Below, piece after piece: positions 55,317 to 63,727 of a stretch of DNA of 64,000 bases. Made by a program: the position numbers and the translations under genes. The stretch's first letter is position 1. Every line of letters begins with the position of its first letter. Source of the stretch: an uncultured Aquimarina sp. (GTDB lineage: Bacteria; Bacteroidota; Bacteroidia; Flavobacteriales; Flavobacteriaceae); the NCBI RefSeq assembly GCF_947496855.1, contig NZ_CANMED010000001.1, positions 1,240,001 through 1,304,000 of the forward strand, in the 5' to 3' direction. The notes under the pieces are model-generated. The model worked only from the letters and a program-made list of their open reading frames with translations. It did no database searches and had not been told where the DNA came from.

Positions 55317-56240
55317 ATGAGTGACAAACAGGTACAAAATGTATATCAAGAGCTAATAAGTACATATCAAAATCTAAAAGCGGAAATTTTCGTGACTGAG
55401 ATTTTAGAAAATTCTGATTTAGATCTAACAGATATTGATGTTTTTAATAAAAGTACTTTTTCTAGATCCTATAGACGAGATGTAATTGATTTCAAAGTAG
55501 ATTCATATTCTGGAAACACCGATAAGCTGCAGTTTAATCTAGCTAGAAATAGCCTGTATGATACGCTGCCAGAAGGGTTATTCCACGAACCTGTTAAAGC
55601 AAAAAGCAACATTTCTTTTACCGAATTACATCAAAAACAGAAAAAACAAGAAAAAGATGCTCGATCATTTTTCTCTCCTTTGGAGAATGAGTTTTTCACA
55701 CAAAAAGTAAATATAGAAAGAAGTGAAAGAAAATTAATTAATGAATTTGCTAATTTAAAAACAGATTTTCTTGTCAAGTTTTGGAATTTAGATCCTGATA
55801 TCCCTACAAACTATAGTATTAAATTATTACAATTATTACCATACGTTCACAAAATATCTGGTGAAATTGAACTTACAGCCTTAAGTCTGGAAAAGATTAT
55901 TGGAGAGAAAGTTACAATTGAAAAAAAATACAAAACAGTAGCCGAAAACATACATGAAGTATCGACAGAACATCAACTTGGTGTGGATCTTGTTTTAGAA
56001 CTAAAAGAAACGATTATATCCTATCCTTGTTGGGAAATTACTATAGGACCTGTGAACGAAAAAAATATTGATAAATATATAGTCAGTGGTGCTACTAAAA
56101 AATTTATTACTATCTTTTGTGACTATTTTATTCCTATGGAAATAGACACAAAAATTAATGTAACATATTCGAGTAAAGAAGAAACATTTGTATTACATGA
56201 GACTAACAGTCCCAGAATGGGTCTAACAACTATGATATGA
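55317..56240 (+). CDS. tssG: T6SS baseplate subunit TssG (Bacteroidota type)
   Basis: A 307-residue protein. LYDTLPEGLFHEP around 80-92 is the TssG-type motif (equivalent to the GxLP...P region), followed by SFFSPLENEFF and a long helical and beta segment. The size fits TssG. It overlaps tssN by 4 bp (ATGA). TssG completes the TssE-F-G wedge. The divergence from proteobacterial TssG makes this call moderately certain. Confidence 0.78.
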   Translation: MSDKQVQNVYQELISTYQNLKAEIFVTEILENSDLDLTDIDVFNKSTFSRSYRRDVIDFKVDSYSGNTDKLQFNLARNSLYDTLPEGLFHEPVKAKSNISFTELHQKQKKQEKDARSFFSPLENEFFTQKVNIERSERKLINEFANLKTDFLVKFWNLDPDIPTNYSIKLLQLLPYVHKISGEIELTALSLEKIIGEKVTIEKKYKTVAENIHEVSTEHQLGVDLVLELKETIISYPCWEITIGPVNEKNIDKYIVSGATKKFITIFCDYFIPMEIDTKINVTYSSKEETFVLHETNSPRMGLTTMI

Positions 56241-57112
56241 GTTTGATATTACAATCTACAGCACTAAATGCTGATTTTTTTAAGGTGGGATTAATACTAT
56301 TAGCCGTTAGCGTTATACTAATGGCAGTCGTTGCCGGACTAAAGAAACTTTTTGTAAAAAACAAAAAGAAGTTCTTCCTGTACATGTTGGTTGTCCTTTT
56401 ATTATTTGCAGCAACAGCTTTATTAAGTAATGAGAAGGTTCTTAACGATGTACCTCTAAATAGTTTTATTGGATTCCAAGTTATCTTTTTATGTCTAGGC
56501 TCTCTACACGTATTTACGATGCGTAAATTTTTCCCCAACTTGTTAGACGACAACCCTACTCGTTTCTGGCCTGAATTCCTATATACAATAATTACTATAT
56601 TTATTGGTCTTATTACATTCCTATTTGTAGTTGGTATTTACAAACCTGAATACAAATATATATTTGCCGCATCATCAATTTGTTTCCTCGTCCCCATCAT
56701 AATTGTAAAACTATACGAATTTGCCGTTTCTGTACCTGTACCGATATACAAGAAATGGTTCTACCCTATTGACAAGAAAATGAAAGACCCTAAAGACGAT
56801 GAACTAATAAATCCTTTAGTTATTTCATTTGAATTCAACAAAGGAGAAAATATAGAAGAATTAAGTAATTTCAGATTAAAAGCTCCTGAGAAAATGGAAT
56901 TTGGAAAACTTTTCTACTTCTTTATCAATGATTATAACGATAGACACCCTGAAGGAGAAATAGAGTTTTTAGATGATAAAAACAATCCATATGGATGGAT
57001 TTTTTATACTAAACCTAATTGGATGGGCATACAAACTCATGTAGATTTTACTAGAACCATAGAAGGAAACAACATTAAAGAAAATGACATAATCATCTGC
57101 AAGAGAGCATAA
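56237..57112 (+). CDS. tssN: T6SS subtype iii polytopic membrane protein TssN
   Basis: A 291-residue protein with about five N-terminal hydrophobic helices (within 10-165), then a cytoplasmic C-terminal domain (about 175-291) ending in a ubiquitin-like ENDIIICKRA. This matches TssN of the Bacteroidota membrane complex. It is translationally coupled to tssG and followed by a strong terminator. Confidence 0.8.
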   Translation: MSLILQSTALNADFFKVGLILLAVSVILMAVVAGLKKLFVKNKKKFFLYMLVVLLLFAATALLSNEKVLNDVPLNSFIGFQVIFLCLGSLHVFTMRKFFPNLLDDNPTRFWPEFLYTIITIFIGLITFLFVVGIYKPEYKYIFAASSICFLVPIIIVKLYEFAVSVPVPIYKKWFYPIDKKMKDPKDDELINPLVISFEFNKGENIEELSNFRLKAPEKMEFGKLFYFFINDYNDRHPEGEIEFLDDKNNPYGWIFYTKPNWMGIQTHVDFTRTIEGNNIKENDIIICKRA

Positions 57113-57133
57113 AAAATATGTTAAAAATTTGTT

Positions 57134-57172
57134 AAAAAAGATCTCACAAATGTTCGTTGAGATCTTTTTTTT
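57134..57172 (+). terminator. Terminator after tssN
   Basis: AAAAAAGATCTCA/TGAGATCTTTTTT (57134-57146 with 57158-57170) is a 13-bp stem with an 11-base loop and T-run. The following 190 bp to hcp hold no gene and must carry the hcp promoter. Confidence 0.92.
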
Positions 57173-57365
57173 GTTAGACAAACTTCACGACGAAGTGCAA
57201 ATTCCCTGAAAACAGTGTAGTCTTTTTCTTTCTTAATTTACTGATTTCAGATTACTTACCAATCTAATAATACTTAGATCTAGATATATTTTACTATCTT
57301 TACACTGTACAAGTTACATTTATTATATTTATTAATTATTATTATTAACTTAAAAATTATTTATT

Positions 57366-57752
57366 ATGTCTTTTAAAGCAAAATTAAAAGTAGGTGGAAA
57401 AGAGTACAATGTACTAAATTGCCACTATGGTTTATCTCAGGAAACTGATGCAACTGGTCGTCCATCATCTGTTACCAGAGGTGGTATGCTTACTATTGAA
57501 GTAGAATCTACATCAGATACTGGTTTATCTGATTGGATGTTCAATAACTTCGAAATGAGAAGCGGTTCTGTTGTATTTTTAAAGAGAGATACAGAAGCAA
57601 CATCAAAAGAACTTAATTTTACTGATGCATACGCAGTTAAGTATAACGAAAACTTTGATGCTACAGGAAAAAACCCAATGACAGAAAAAATTACTATTTC
57701 TGCCAGACAAATCGGTGTAGGAAACGGTGAGCATGTAAACGAGTGGGTATAA
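57366..57752 (+). CDS. tssD: Hcp-family T6SS tube protein (TssD), copy 1
   Basis: A 128-residue Bacteroidota Hcp/TssD tube protein. The N-terminus MSFKAKLKVGGKEYNVLNC and the QETDATGRPSSVTRGG loop are family hallmarks, followed by alternating beta strands. It forms the hexameric rings expelled by the sheath. It stands alone between two terminators, which suits a very highly expressed product. Confidence 0.93.
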   Translation: MSFKAKLKVGGKEYNVLNCHYGLSQETDATGRPSSVTRGGMLTIEVESTSDTGLSDWMFNNFEMRSGSVVFLKRDTEATSKELNFTDAYAVKYNENFDATGKNPMTEKITISARQIGVGNGEHVNEWV

Positions 57753-57779
57753 TCCACATAGTTTTATATAAGGTTTAGA

Positions 57780-57809
57780 TTAAGGGAGTGTTTTTTCACT
57801 CCCTTTCTT
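57780..57809 (+). terminator. Terminator after hcp copy 1
   Basis: A perfect 9-bp stem AAGGGAGTG/CACTCCCTT (57782-57790 with 57797-57805) has a TTTTTT loop and T-rich tail. Confidence 0.93.
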
Positions 57810-57899
57810 ATCTTAAGTCGTCATTTCCTCTATTCACCTTCATTCATGAAAATAATAATGGAACTGACAAAGTAGTTATTAATACTAAAATTATTACTT

Positions 57900-58295
57900 A
57901 TGTCATTTTTAGCAAAATTAGATCTTGATGGGGAAGAGATAAACATTTTGGATTGCTCTTTTACCTTCAGACAAGATACAGATTACACAGGGAGACCTTG
58001 TGCAAAGCCACAGGGAGGACAAGTTAGTTTACTTATAGAATCCACAGCAAATACTGATTATTTAGATTGGTCTATATCTCCAACTATTACCAAAAATTGT
58101 AAAATTACTTTTTTTAGAAGAGACAATATGTCTAGTCTTAAAAATGTAGAGATTAAAGATGCTTATTGTATTGAATATACTGAGCATTTTAATGCGGAGA
58201 GCGCAAAACCTTTACAAATACATTTAGTACTTTCTGCAAAAGAAATATCAATTAAAGGAACTACGTTTACCAATAATTGGCCTTCTAAAGTATAA
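57900..58295 (+). CDS. tssD: Hcp-family T6SS tube protein (TssD), divergent copy 2
   Basis: A 131-residue paralogue of the upstream Hcp. It keeps MSFLAKLDLDGEEINILDC and QDTDYTGRPCAKPQGG but differs elsewhere and has more cysteines. In other T6SS, extra Hcp copies sit next to effectors and can act as tip-proximal or cargo-specific tube subunits. It precedes vgrG and has its own hairpin downstream. Confidence 0.92.
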   Translation: MSFLAKLDLDGEEINILDCSFTFRQDTDYTGRPCAKPQGGQVSLLIESTANTDYLDWSISPTITKNCKITFFRRDNMSSLKNVEIKDAYCIEYTEHFNAESAKPLQIHLVLSAKEISIKGTTFTNNWPSKV

Positions 58296-58365
58296 CGCAC
58301 TTAAAGTTTATGAATGGTTGGGAATTAAAAAGTATCCTCGTTGTTCTCACATATTTACTTTAATA

Positions 58366-58396
58366 GAAGACACCTTTACTTACGTGGGTGTTTTCT
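58366..58396 (+). terminator. Hairpin after hcp copy 2
   Basis: AAGACACC pairs with GGGTGTTTT (58367-58374 with 58387-58394), with a T-stretch at the base. The remainder of the 358-bp gap before vgrG (58397-58653) shows no gene. Confidence 0.65.
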
Positions 58397-58653
58397 CATT
58401 AAATTATAGTAACACTTATGCGGAGATAAATAATACTATGCTTACACGGTATAATGAGAGTTTTTAAAAAAACAGCTTTTAACGTACAGCTTTTTCTTTT
58501 CCAAAGGATATACTAAAAAAACAGACATTAGTTTTAATGAAAAAACTAAGGCACTAGTAGGCTCTAATTTAAAAATAGTAACTTTATAAAAATTGAGTAA
58601 AACGGTCTTATCCACTTATTATAAGTTGATGAATCACTAAAAACATAAAACGT

Positions 58654-60438
58654 ATGGCATTACAATCTACTACACAAATATTTATTGGCGGATCACCAAT
58701 AAATGCTTACAAACGATTAATGCTACATCAAGAAATTGATGCGCACCATATATTAGAGTTAGTTTGCAGGATGGATGTTCTGGAAAATATTACGGGAGAC
58801 ATTGCATCCCAAACCAAAAATTATCTTGGACAGGTTATTACAGTGCAGATTTCATCTATAGGTACGCTTTCTGGTTATAAAGAATTCGAATTTAAAGGTG
58901 TAGTTACTGCCGTAAATAGCACAATGGGATTCCATCAGCAAAATGGTGATTTGGTAACCATAAAAGCTCATAGCTGCAGTATCATTGCAGATGATGGACC
59001 ACATTACAATTCTTTTAATGATGTAGATTTAGGAACCGTTTTAGACGAGACTTTTAAAAGATATGACCAATCTAAATTGGAAACTATTTTTAATCCTTCT
59101 GGTTCCGACAATATTCATTATAGTGTTCAGCATAAAGAAAGTGCTTTTGAATATACTAGTAGATTAGCAGCACAATATAGTGAATGGTTTTACTATGACG
59201 GAAGTGCTCTAGTATTTGGTAGACCAGAAGATCAAGAAGAAGTTACGCTGACATATGGTCATGATTTACAGGAATTTTCACTGGATCTAAAACCTACATC
59301 AAATAAGTATAAATACTTTACCAATGATTATTTAACTGATGGACAACATGAAAAAGCTACGAGTGCGATAAGTTCTGGGGTAAACGGATACAACGGGTTT
59401 ACAAGTAATAAAGGAGATGAAATTTTCCCAAATGAGACTAATGTATATTTAAATTCATACAATGACCCTTCTCTAAAACAGAGATTAGACACACATGTCG
59501 AACAGCAGAAAAAAGCTGAAGAAATAAAACAAGTAGTATTTAAAGGATCAAGTGATAATCCAGGTGTGAAAATTGGTCAAGTGGTAACTATTAAAGGAGA
59601 TGGAGCTGATTATGGAAGGTTTAGAATCACTAGTGTTACACACACAAATACAGAAAATGGACGCTATCAAAATAGATTCGAAGGAGTAACAGCAGATTTA
59701 GATGTTTACCCAAACACTAACTTAATGGCGTTTCCGAAAAGCGAAACCCAAGTGGCCATTGTAAAGGAAAATAGTGATCCAGACGGAATCGGAAGAATCC
59801 GCGTGCAATTTCCTTGGCAAAAACAAAATGGCGAATTATCACCTTGGTTAAGAATCGTAACTCCTCATGCAGGTGGAGAAAAAGGGTTTCATTTCATTCC
59901 AGAAATTGATGAAGAAGTATTAATTGGTTTTGAAGGTGGTAATGCAGAAAGACCATATGTATTAGGCACGCTGTATACCGGAGGAGCTAATCCTGCTGGC
60001 TGGAATACTCAGAGTAATGACGTAAAAGCTTTAAGAACAAGAAGCGGTCATACAGTAGAGCTAAACGATGCCGATGGTGCAGAATTCATTACTATTACTG
60101 ATAAAAATCAAAATATCATAAATATAGATACTGCTAATAATAACATCACGATTTCTGCCGGAGAAACAATGACTTTCAATGCGAAAAACATTGAAATCAA
60201 CGCTACTGAGGAAATTAAAGTCAATGCAGGTACTAATATGATTACGCGAGTTACCGAAGACGCTGCACTATCAGCAAAAAACTCTACAGAAACTATTGAA
60301 GAGAATAAAACATTAGTTGCTAAAGAAATTCTAGACAACGGTGAAAAAGTAAGAATAGAAAGCTCCAAGCAAAACATGGAACTGGTTAGCTCCAAACAAG
60401 TTGACATTCAGGCAGACGATAAAATAAAACTATTTTAG
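58654..60438 (+). CDS. vgrG: T6SS spike protein VgrG (TssI)
   Basis: A 594-residue spike protein. The gp27-like domain occupies about 1-345, with VQHKESAFEYTSRLAAQYSEW in the expected place. The gp5 OB-fold runs about 370-450 (DPDGIGRIRVQFPWQ). A beta-helical needle with repeated polar VxV strands follows to the C-terminus (about 465-594, ending QADDKIKLF). No C-terminal toxin domain is fused. It is followed 18 bp later by a protein of unknown function and then the PAAR-like effector, so it heads the payload operon. Confidence 0.95.
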   Translation: MALQSTTQIFIGGSPINAYKRLMLHQEIDAHHILELVCRMDVLENITGDIASQTKNYLGQVITVQISSIGTLSGYKEFEFKGVVTAVNSTMGFHQQNGDLVTIKAHSCSIIADDGPHYNSFNDVDLGTVLDETFKRYDQSKLETIFNPSGSDNIHYSVQHKESAFEYTSRLAAQYSEWFYYDGSALVFGRPEDQEEVTLTYGHDLQEFSLDLKPTSNKYKYFTNDYLTDGQHEKATSAISSGVNGYNGFTSNKGDEIFPNETNVYLNSYNDPSLKQRLDTHVEQQKKAEEIKQVVFKGSSDNPGVKIGQVVTIKGDGADYGRFRITSVTHTNTENGRYQNRFEGVTADLDVYPNTNLMAFPKSETQVAIVKENSDPDGIGRIRVQFPWQKQNGELSPWLRIVTPHAGGEKGFHFIPEIDEEVLIGFEGGNAERPYVLGTLYTGGANPAGWNTQSNDVKALRTRSGHTVELNDADGAEFITITDKNQNIINIDTANNNITISAGETMTFNAKNIEINATEEIKVNAGTNMITRVTEDAALSAKNSTETIEENKTLVAKEILDNGEKVRIESSKQNMELVSSKQVDIQADDKIKLF

Positions 60439-60456
60439 TAGTAGTAATTACGTATA

Positions 60457-61446
60457 ATGGCTCGACTGGATATTGGAACTAGTATTATAGAAGAAACCGA
60501 GGATGGTAAACTTGATCATTTTTCCTATAAACCTTTAGGTGTAGCAAACACCTATGGAGTTCTTTTAATTTCAGAAGATGAAAAAAAGAAAAGACTTCAG
60601 ATTCACTATGAAATTGACGTAATATGTTTAGATGAAACAGAGGATAATCATTTCGAATTTGAGGTTCTGAAACATCAGATTTATATAAATGAAAAAGCTC
60701 CCAACATACTTATAGATGAATTATCAGAACGATGTGGCAAGGTATTATACCCTTTATTGCTTAAGGTAAATAGACAAGGATTAGTAGTTAATATACTGAA
60801 TCAGGAAGATATTATAAAAAGATGGGAAACTGAAAAAGCCAGCATTAACCAATCTTATAAAGGAAAAGAAATCCAACTATTATTAAAAAACATGGATATT
60901 GTGATTAATAATACGAATCAATTGACTGATCTTGTACTGCAACGAGACTGGTTTATAACCATATTTTTTTCTCCATTGTACAACATTAATTTGAAAGACA
61001 AAAAAAAGAATAAAATATCATTACCGTTTATCCCCTACTCTCCTGGAGTAATTTTTGAAACAAAAAACAAAATAAGTACACATTCACATAAAAAAAATGA
61101 TGTTATCATCAACCAAAAAGGAAAGTGTATTGATCAAAGAAGCGAAAGAGACATATTAAGAGGAAATCTCATTTCTATTGATAAAATTAAAAAAGTAGTT
61201 AAAGGTAAATTAGATCTAAAATACCAAATCTATAAAGATTCATTAATTGCGGATGCTATTACAGGAATTTGTAATTTGGAGTTCCCTTCAGGGAAAGAAA
61301 AAAAGATGACTGTTGAGATCTATAATTTAAAAAACAAAACTCCGTTATCTTCAGTTAAGAGAGCTGCTCTTTTTGAAATAAGTGAAGAAGAGGAAAAAAA
61401 CATATCAAAAAAGAAGAAAAAACGGTTCTTTTTCTTTGGAAAATAA
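60457..61446 (+). CDS. Uncharacterised T6SS-associated protein between vgrG and effector
   Basis: A 329-residue cytoplasmic protein with no signal or membrane segment. I recognise no domain. The N-terminal ~170 residues look beta-rich with acidic patches. A Lys-rich stretch lies near 185-225, and the C-terminus ends in a basic-aromatic tail (KKKKKRFFFFGK). Its place, 18 bp after vgrG and 33 bp before the PAAR-like effector, is where effector adaptors or chaperones lie in other T6SS, so a loading role is a reasonable guess. Confidence 0.8.
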   Translation: MARLDIGTSIIEETEDGKLDHFSYKPLGVANTYGVLLISEDEKKKRLQIHYEIDVICLDETEDNHFEFEVLKHQIYINEKAPNILIDELSERCGKVLYPLLLKVNRQGLVVNILNQEDIIKRWETEKASINQSYKGKEIQLLLKNMDIVINNTNQLTDLVLQRDWFITIFFSPLYNINLKDKKKNKISLPFIPYSPGVIFETKNKISTHSHKKNDVIINQKGKCIDQRSERDILRGNLISIDKIKKVVKGKLDLKYQIYKDSLIADAITGICNLEFPSGKEKKMTVEIYNLKNKTPLSSVKRAALFEISEEEEKNISKKKKKRFFFFGK

Positions 61447-61479
61447 GAGGAACAATATAGCTAATATACACTAAAAAAT

Positions 61480-63426
61480 ATGAGTACAGGACATGTGGTA
61501 GTAGATGGAGCAATGTGTAAGTGTCAATTTGGTACGATGCCTGATACATTGGTTGTACTAACTCAACAGAAAGAATATATAAATGATTCTGGAGGTAGTA
61601 AAAAGCTGATTGCTAATACTATGGATATTGGTATGCCGCTTAAAGCAAAAACTTTTGGTCAATGTAAATTACAACCTAGCTCTAGTGGATATTTACCTTG
61701 TGTTCCTGCTATAACTCAATGGCAGGATTTCTATGATAAAGTGATATTATCTAATCAAGGGCAAATACTTACTGAAAAGAGTAAAGCTATGTGCGCTATC
61801 TCAGGTTCACCAAGTGTAGAGTTTACTTGGCACGGTCAAACAGCTGCTGCGGGTAGCAGTAGTGTAGAACAAGCAGATGAAGAAGTACAAAGCCAATTAA
61901 ATCCATTGGTGAATGTAAAAAAAATGGTCGAGTCTCAGGATAATGATTTGGAGACGGAAAAAGAAGATTGGGTTAGAAAAGAAGAAGAAAGAGTTGTCTC
62001 CGTAACTACAGACTTGTACATAAATAGTACTGGTGATTTGAAAGCACCTTTTCTGGATAGCACAGAAACTATGGAGTATGACTCCTCCAAACCATTTATA
62101 GCAGGGTTAAGAGGAATTTTTGGAAAAGGAATAAAACACACTGCTATTAAAGAATTTAAGGATGATCTCACAAAAGGTGCTGTACCGCCACCCCAATGGC
62201 AAATTGAAAAATCCTTATCAGAAACTCAAGTAGCCTATTATAAGGATAAAACAATACATCTTAATGAAAAATGGGTATTAAAAGCAGAAAAAGAACCCGC
62301 TGCCAATTGGATGTTATTTCGAGCAATGATTGAAGAAACAGGTCACTATATAGAGGATCTTATAAGAAACGAATATGATAGTATTGGTGGTGATGCTTCA
62401 GGAGATGAAGGAACACTATTCGCTGCTGATTTTATACGATATAATAAGTTACTTAGTAAAGATTTTGAATATGCATCTTTCAATATAAAAGGGGAAGATG
62501 GTAGCATTAGAAAGTTTAAGGCTTCTGTAAAACAAAACCAACCCAATAGAGAAGATAAAGCAAAAGATTTACTATTTGTAGAAGATGATAGTGATGACCA
62601 CGGAATCGTTACACTTAAATCTGGAGAAAAAATAACTGTAGAATTCTTTAAAATCCGAGGACAAGGAGCTGTACACGAAAACATTACAAAACAAGCTGCA
62701 AAAAAAGCTGGATTAAAGTATGATTACCGATTAGATGAAGGCTGTGCTTGGCCAGATGTACCTTGTGGTGATGAAAACTCTGTAGAAACCTGTTATTACA
62801 GAACTTTTAGAGATGAGCATACAGAAGGCACCATGGCTTATAGAACGCATCACGGAGATCTTCAGTTTTGGCACTCTATGGCACCAACTGGAGATTTCAC
62901 GAATCAGCAAGTGGTCGATAAAATTGTAGAACAAGCAATAAAGTGGTACAAAAAGGCAATATCTGTAAAAAAAGCAAACCCAGATGCCAAAGAAAAAAGT
63001 TATCACGGGTTATTTCATATGGGTAAAATCTTGCATATGGTTCAGGACTCTTTTTCAGATGCACATATCATAAGAGATGGTAATAAAGCTATAAAAAACA
63101 TACAATCTTATAACAATCAAGATGCACATAAGCATGGTGAATCTGATGCTATAGATCCTGAAGACTGGACTCGGGCTCAAAAATATGGACCAAAAAAAGA
63201 TGGAGTATCTGTGCTTGACGCTAACGATGACCAAGTAGTAAAAATAAAAGGAGCGAAAGATGCGATCAATGCATCTTACAAAATTTTAATGTTCTTTAAG
63301 CAAAATAGTGAAGATAAGAACTTAGAAAACTATCTAAGAAATACCGTATACAAGTTTGCAAAGGATGAGCATGGTAAAAGTTATGGAACTCATAAAGCGG
63401 GCTCTGTAGAAACGCACTATGAATAA
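61480..63426 (+). CDS. PAAR-like (DUF4280) T6SS effector with zinc phospholipase C/P1-nuclease-like domain
   Basis: A 648-residue specialised effector. The N-terminal PAAR-like DUF4280 domain (about 1-120) has cysteines 13, 15, 62, 74 and 105 and caps the VgrG spike. A linker (about 125-200) precedes a middle domain with EETGHYIED (285-293) and GDEGTLFAADF (308-318), a pattern I associate with large secreted proteins of unknown activity. The C-terminal domain (about 395-648) has the ligand pattern of zinc phospholipase C / S1-P1 nuclease: HENIT (399), WPD (424), HHGDLQFWHSM (457-467), HMVQD-x5-H (519-529) and DAHKHGESD (548-556). It probably attacks phospholipids or nucleic acid in rival cells. 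The activity is predicted, not proven. Confidence 0.82.
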   Translation: MSTGHVVVDGAMCKCQFGTMPDTLVVLTQQKEYINDSGGSKKLIANTMDIGMPLKAKTFGQCKLQPSSSGYLPCVPAITQWQDFYDKVILSNQGQILTEKSKAMCAISGSPSVEFTWHGQTAAAGSSSVEQADEEVQSQLNPLVNVKKMVESQDNDLETEKEDWVRKEEERVVSVTTDLYINSTGDLKAPFLDSTETMEYDSSKPFIAGLRGIFGKGIKHTAIKEFKDDLTKGAVPPPQWQIEKSLSETQVAYYKDKTIHLNEKWVLKAEKEPAANWMLFRAMIEETGHYIEDLIRNEYDSIGGDASGDEGTLFAADFIRYNKLLSKDFEYASFNIKGEDGSIRKFKASVKQNQPNREDKAKDLLFVEDDSDDHGIVTLKSGEKITVEFFKIRGQGAVHENITKQAAKKAGLKYDYRLDEGCAWPDVPCGDENSVETCYYRTFRDEHTEGTMAYRTHHGDLQFWHSMAPTGDFTNQQVVDKIVEQAIKWYKKAISVKKANPDAKEKSYHGLFHMGKILHMVQDSFSDAHIIRDGNKAIKNIQSYNNQDAHKHGESDAIDPEDWTRAQKYGPKKDGVSVLDANDDQVVKIKGAKDAINASYKILMFFKQNSEDKNLENYLRNTVYKFAKDEHGKSYGTHKAGSVETHYE

Positions 63427-63440
63427 TTAAAAAATATAAG

Positions 63441-63698
63441 ATGATTCAAAAATTTGCACCTATAATAATCATAATATTACAAGTTATAAGCTGTATTTGG
63501 TATCTAATACCTTCTACGAGTCATACCCATGTTCCTGGAGGATTCATTAGAATGATAATTTTTGGAGGAATTACATTAGCTTTATTAGTAATAACAACCA
63601 TTTTATATATTGTATATAAACCTTCTGAATTATTATGGAAAATACCTTTTGTCATTTCAGTAGGTATGATCTTATTAGCTTGGTTTTATAGTAAATAA
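63441..63698 (+). CDS. Small three-helix membrane protein, candidate immunity protein
   Basis: An 85-residue integral membrane protein with three hydrophobic segments (about 5-24, 35-58 and 65-82). No family is recognised. It lies 14 bp downstream of the effector gene, the usual place for a cognate immunity gene. A membrane location would suit protection against a membrane- or periplasm-acting phospholipase. The immunity role is context-based only. Confidence 0.68.
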   Translation: MIQKFAPIIIIILQVISCIWYLIPSTSHTHVPGGFIRMIIFGGITLALLVITTILYIVYKPSELLWKIPFVISVGMILLAWFYSK

Positions 63699-63727
63699 AA
63701 AGAAAGAGATTAAATAGTAGATGAATT

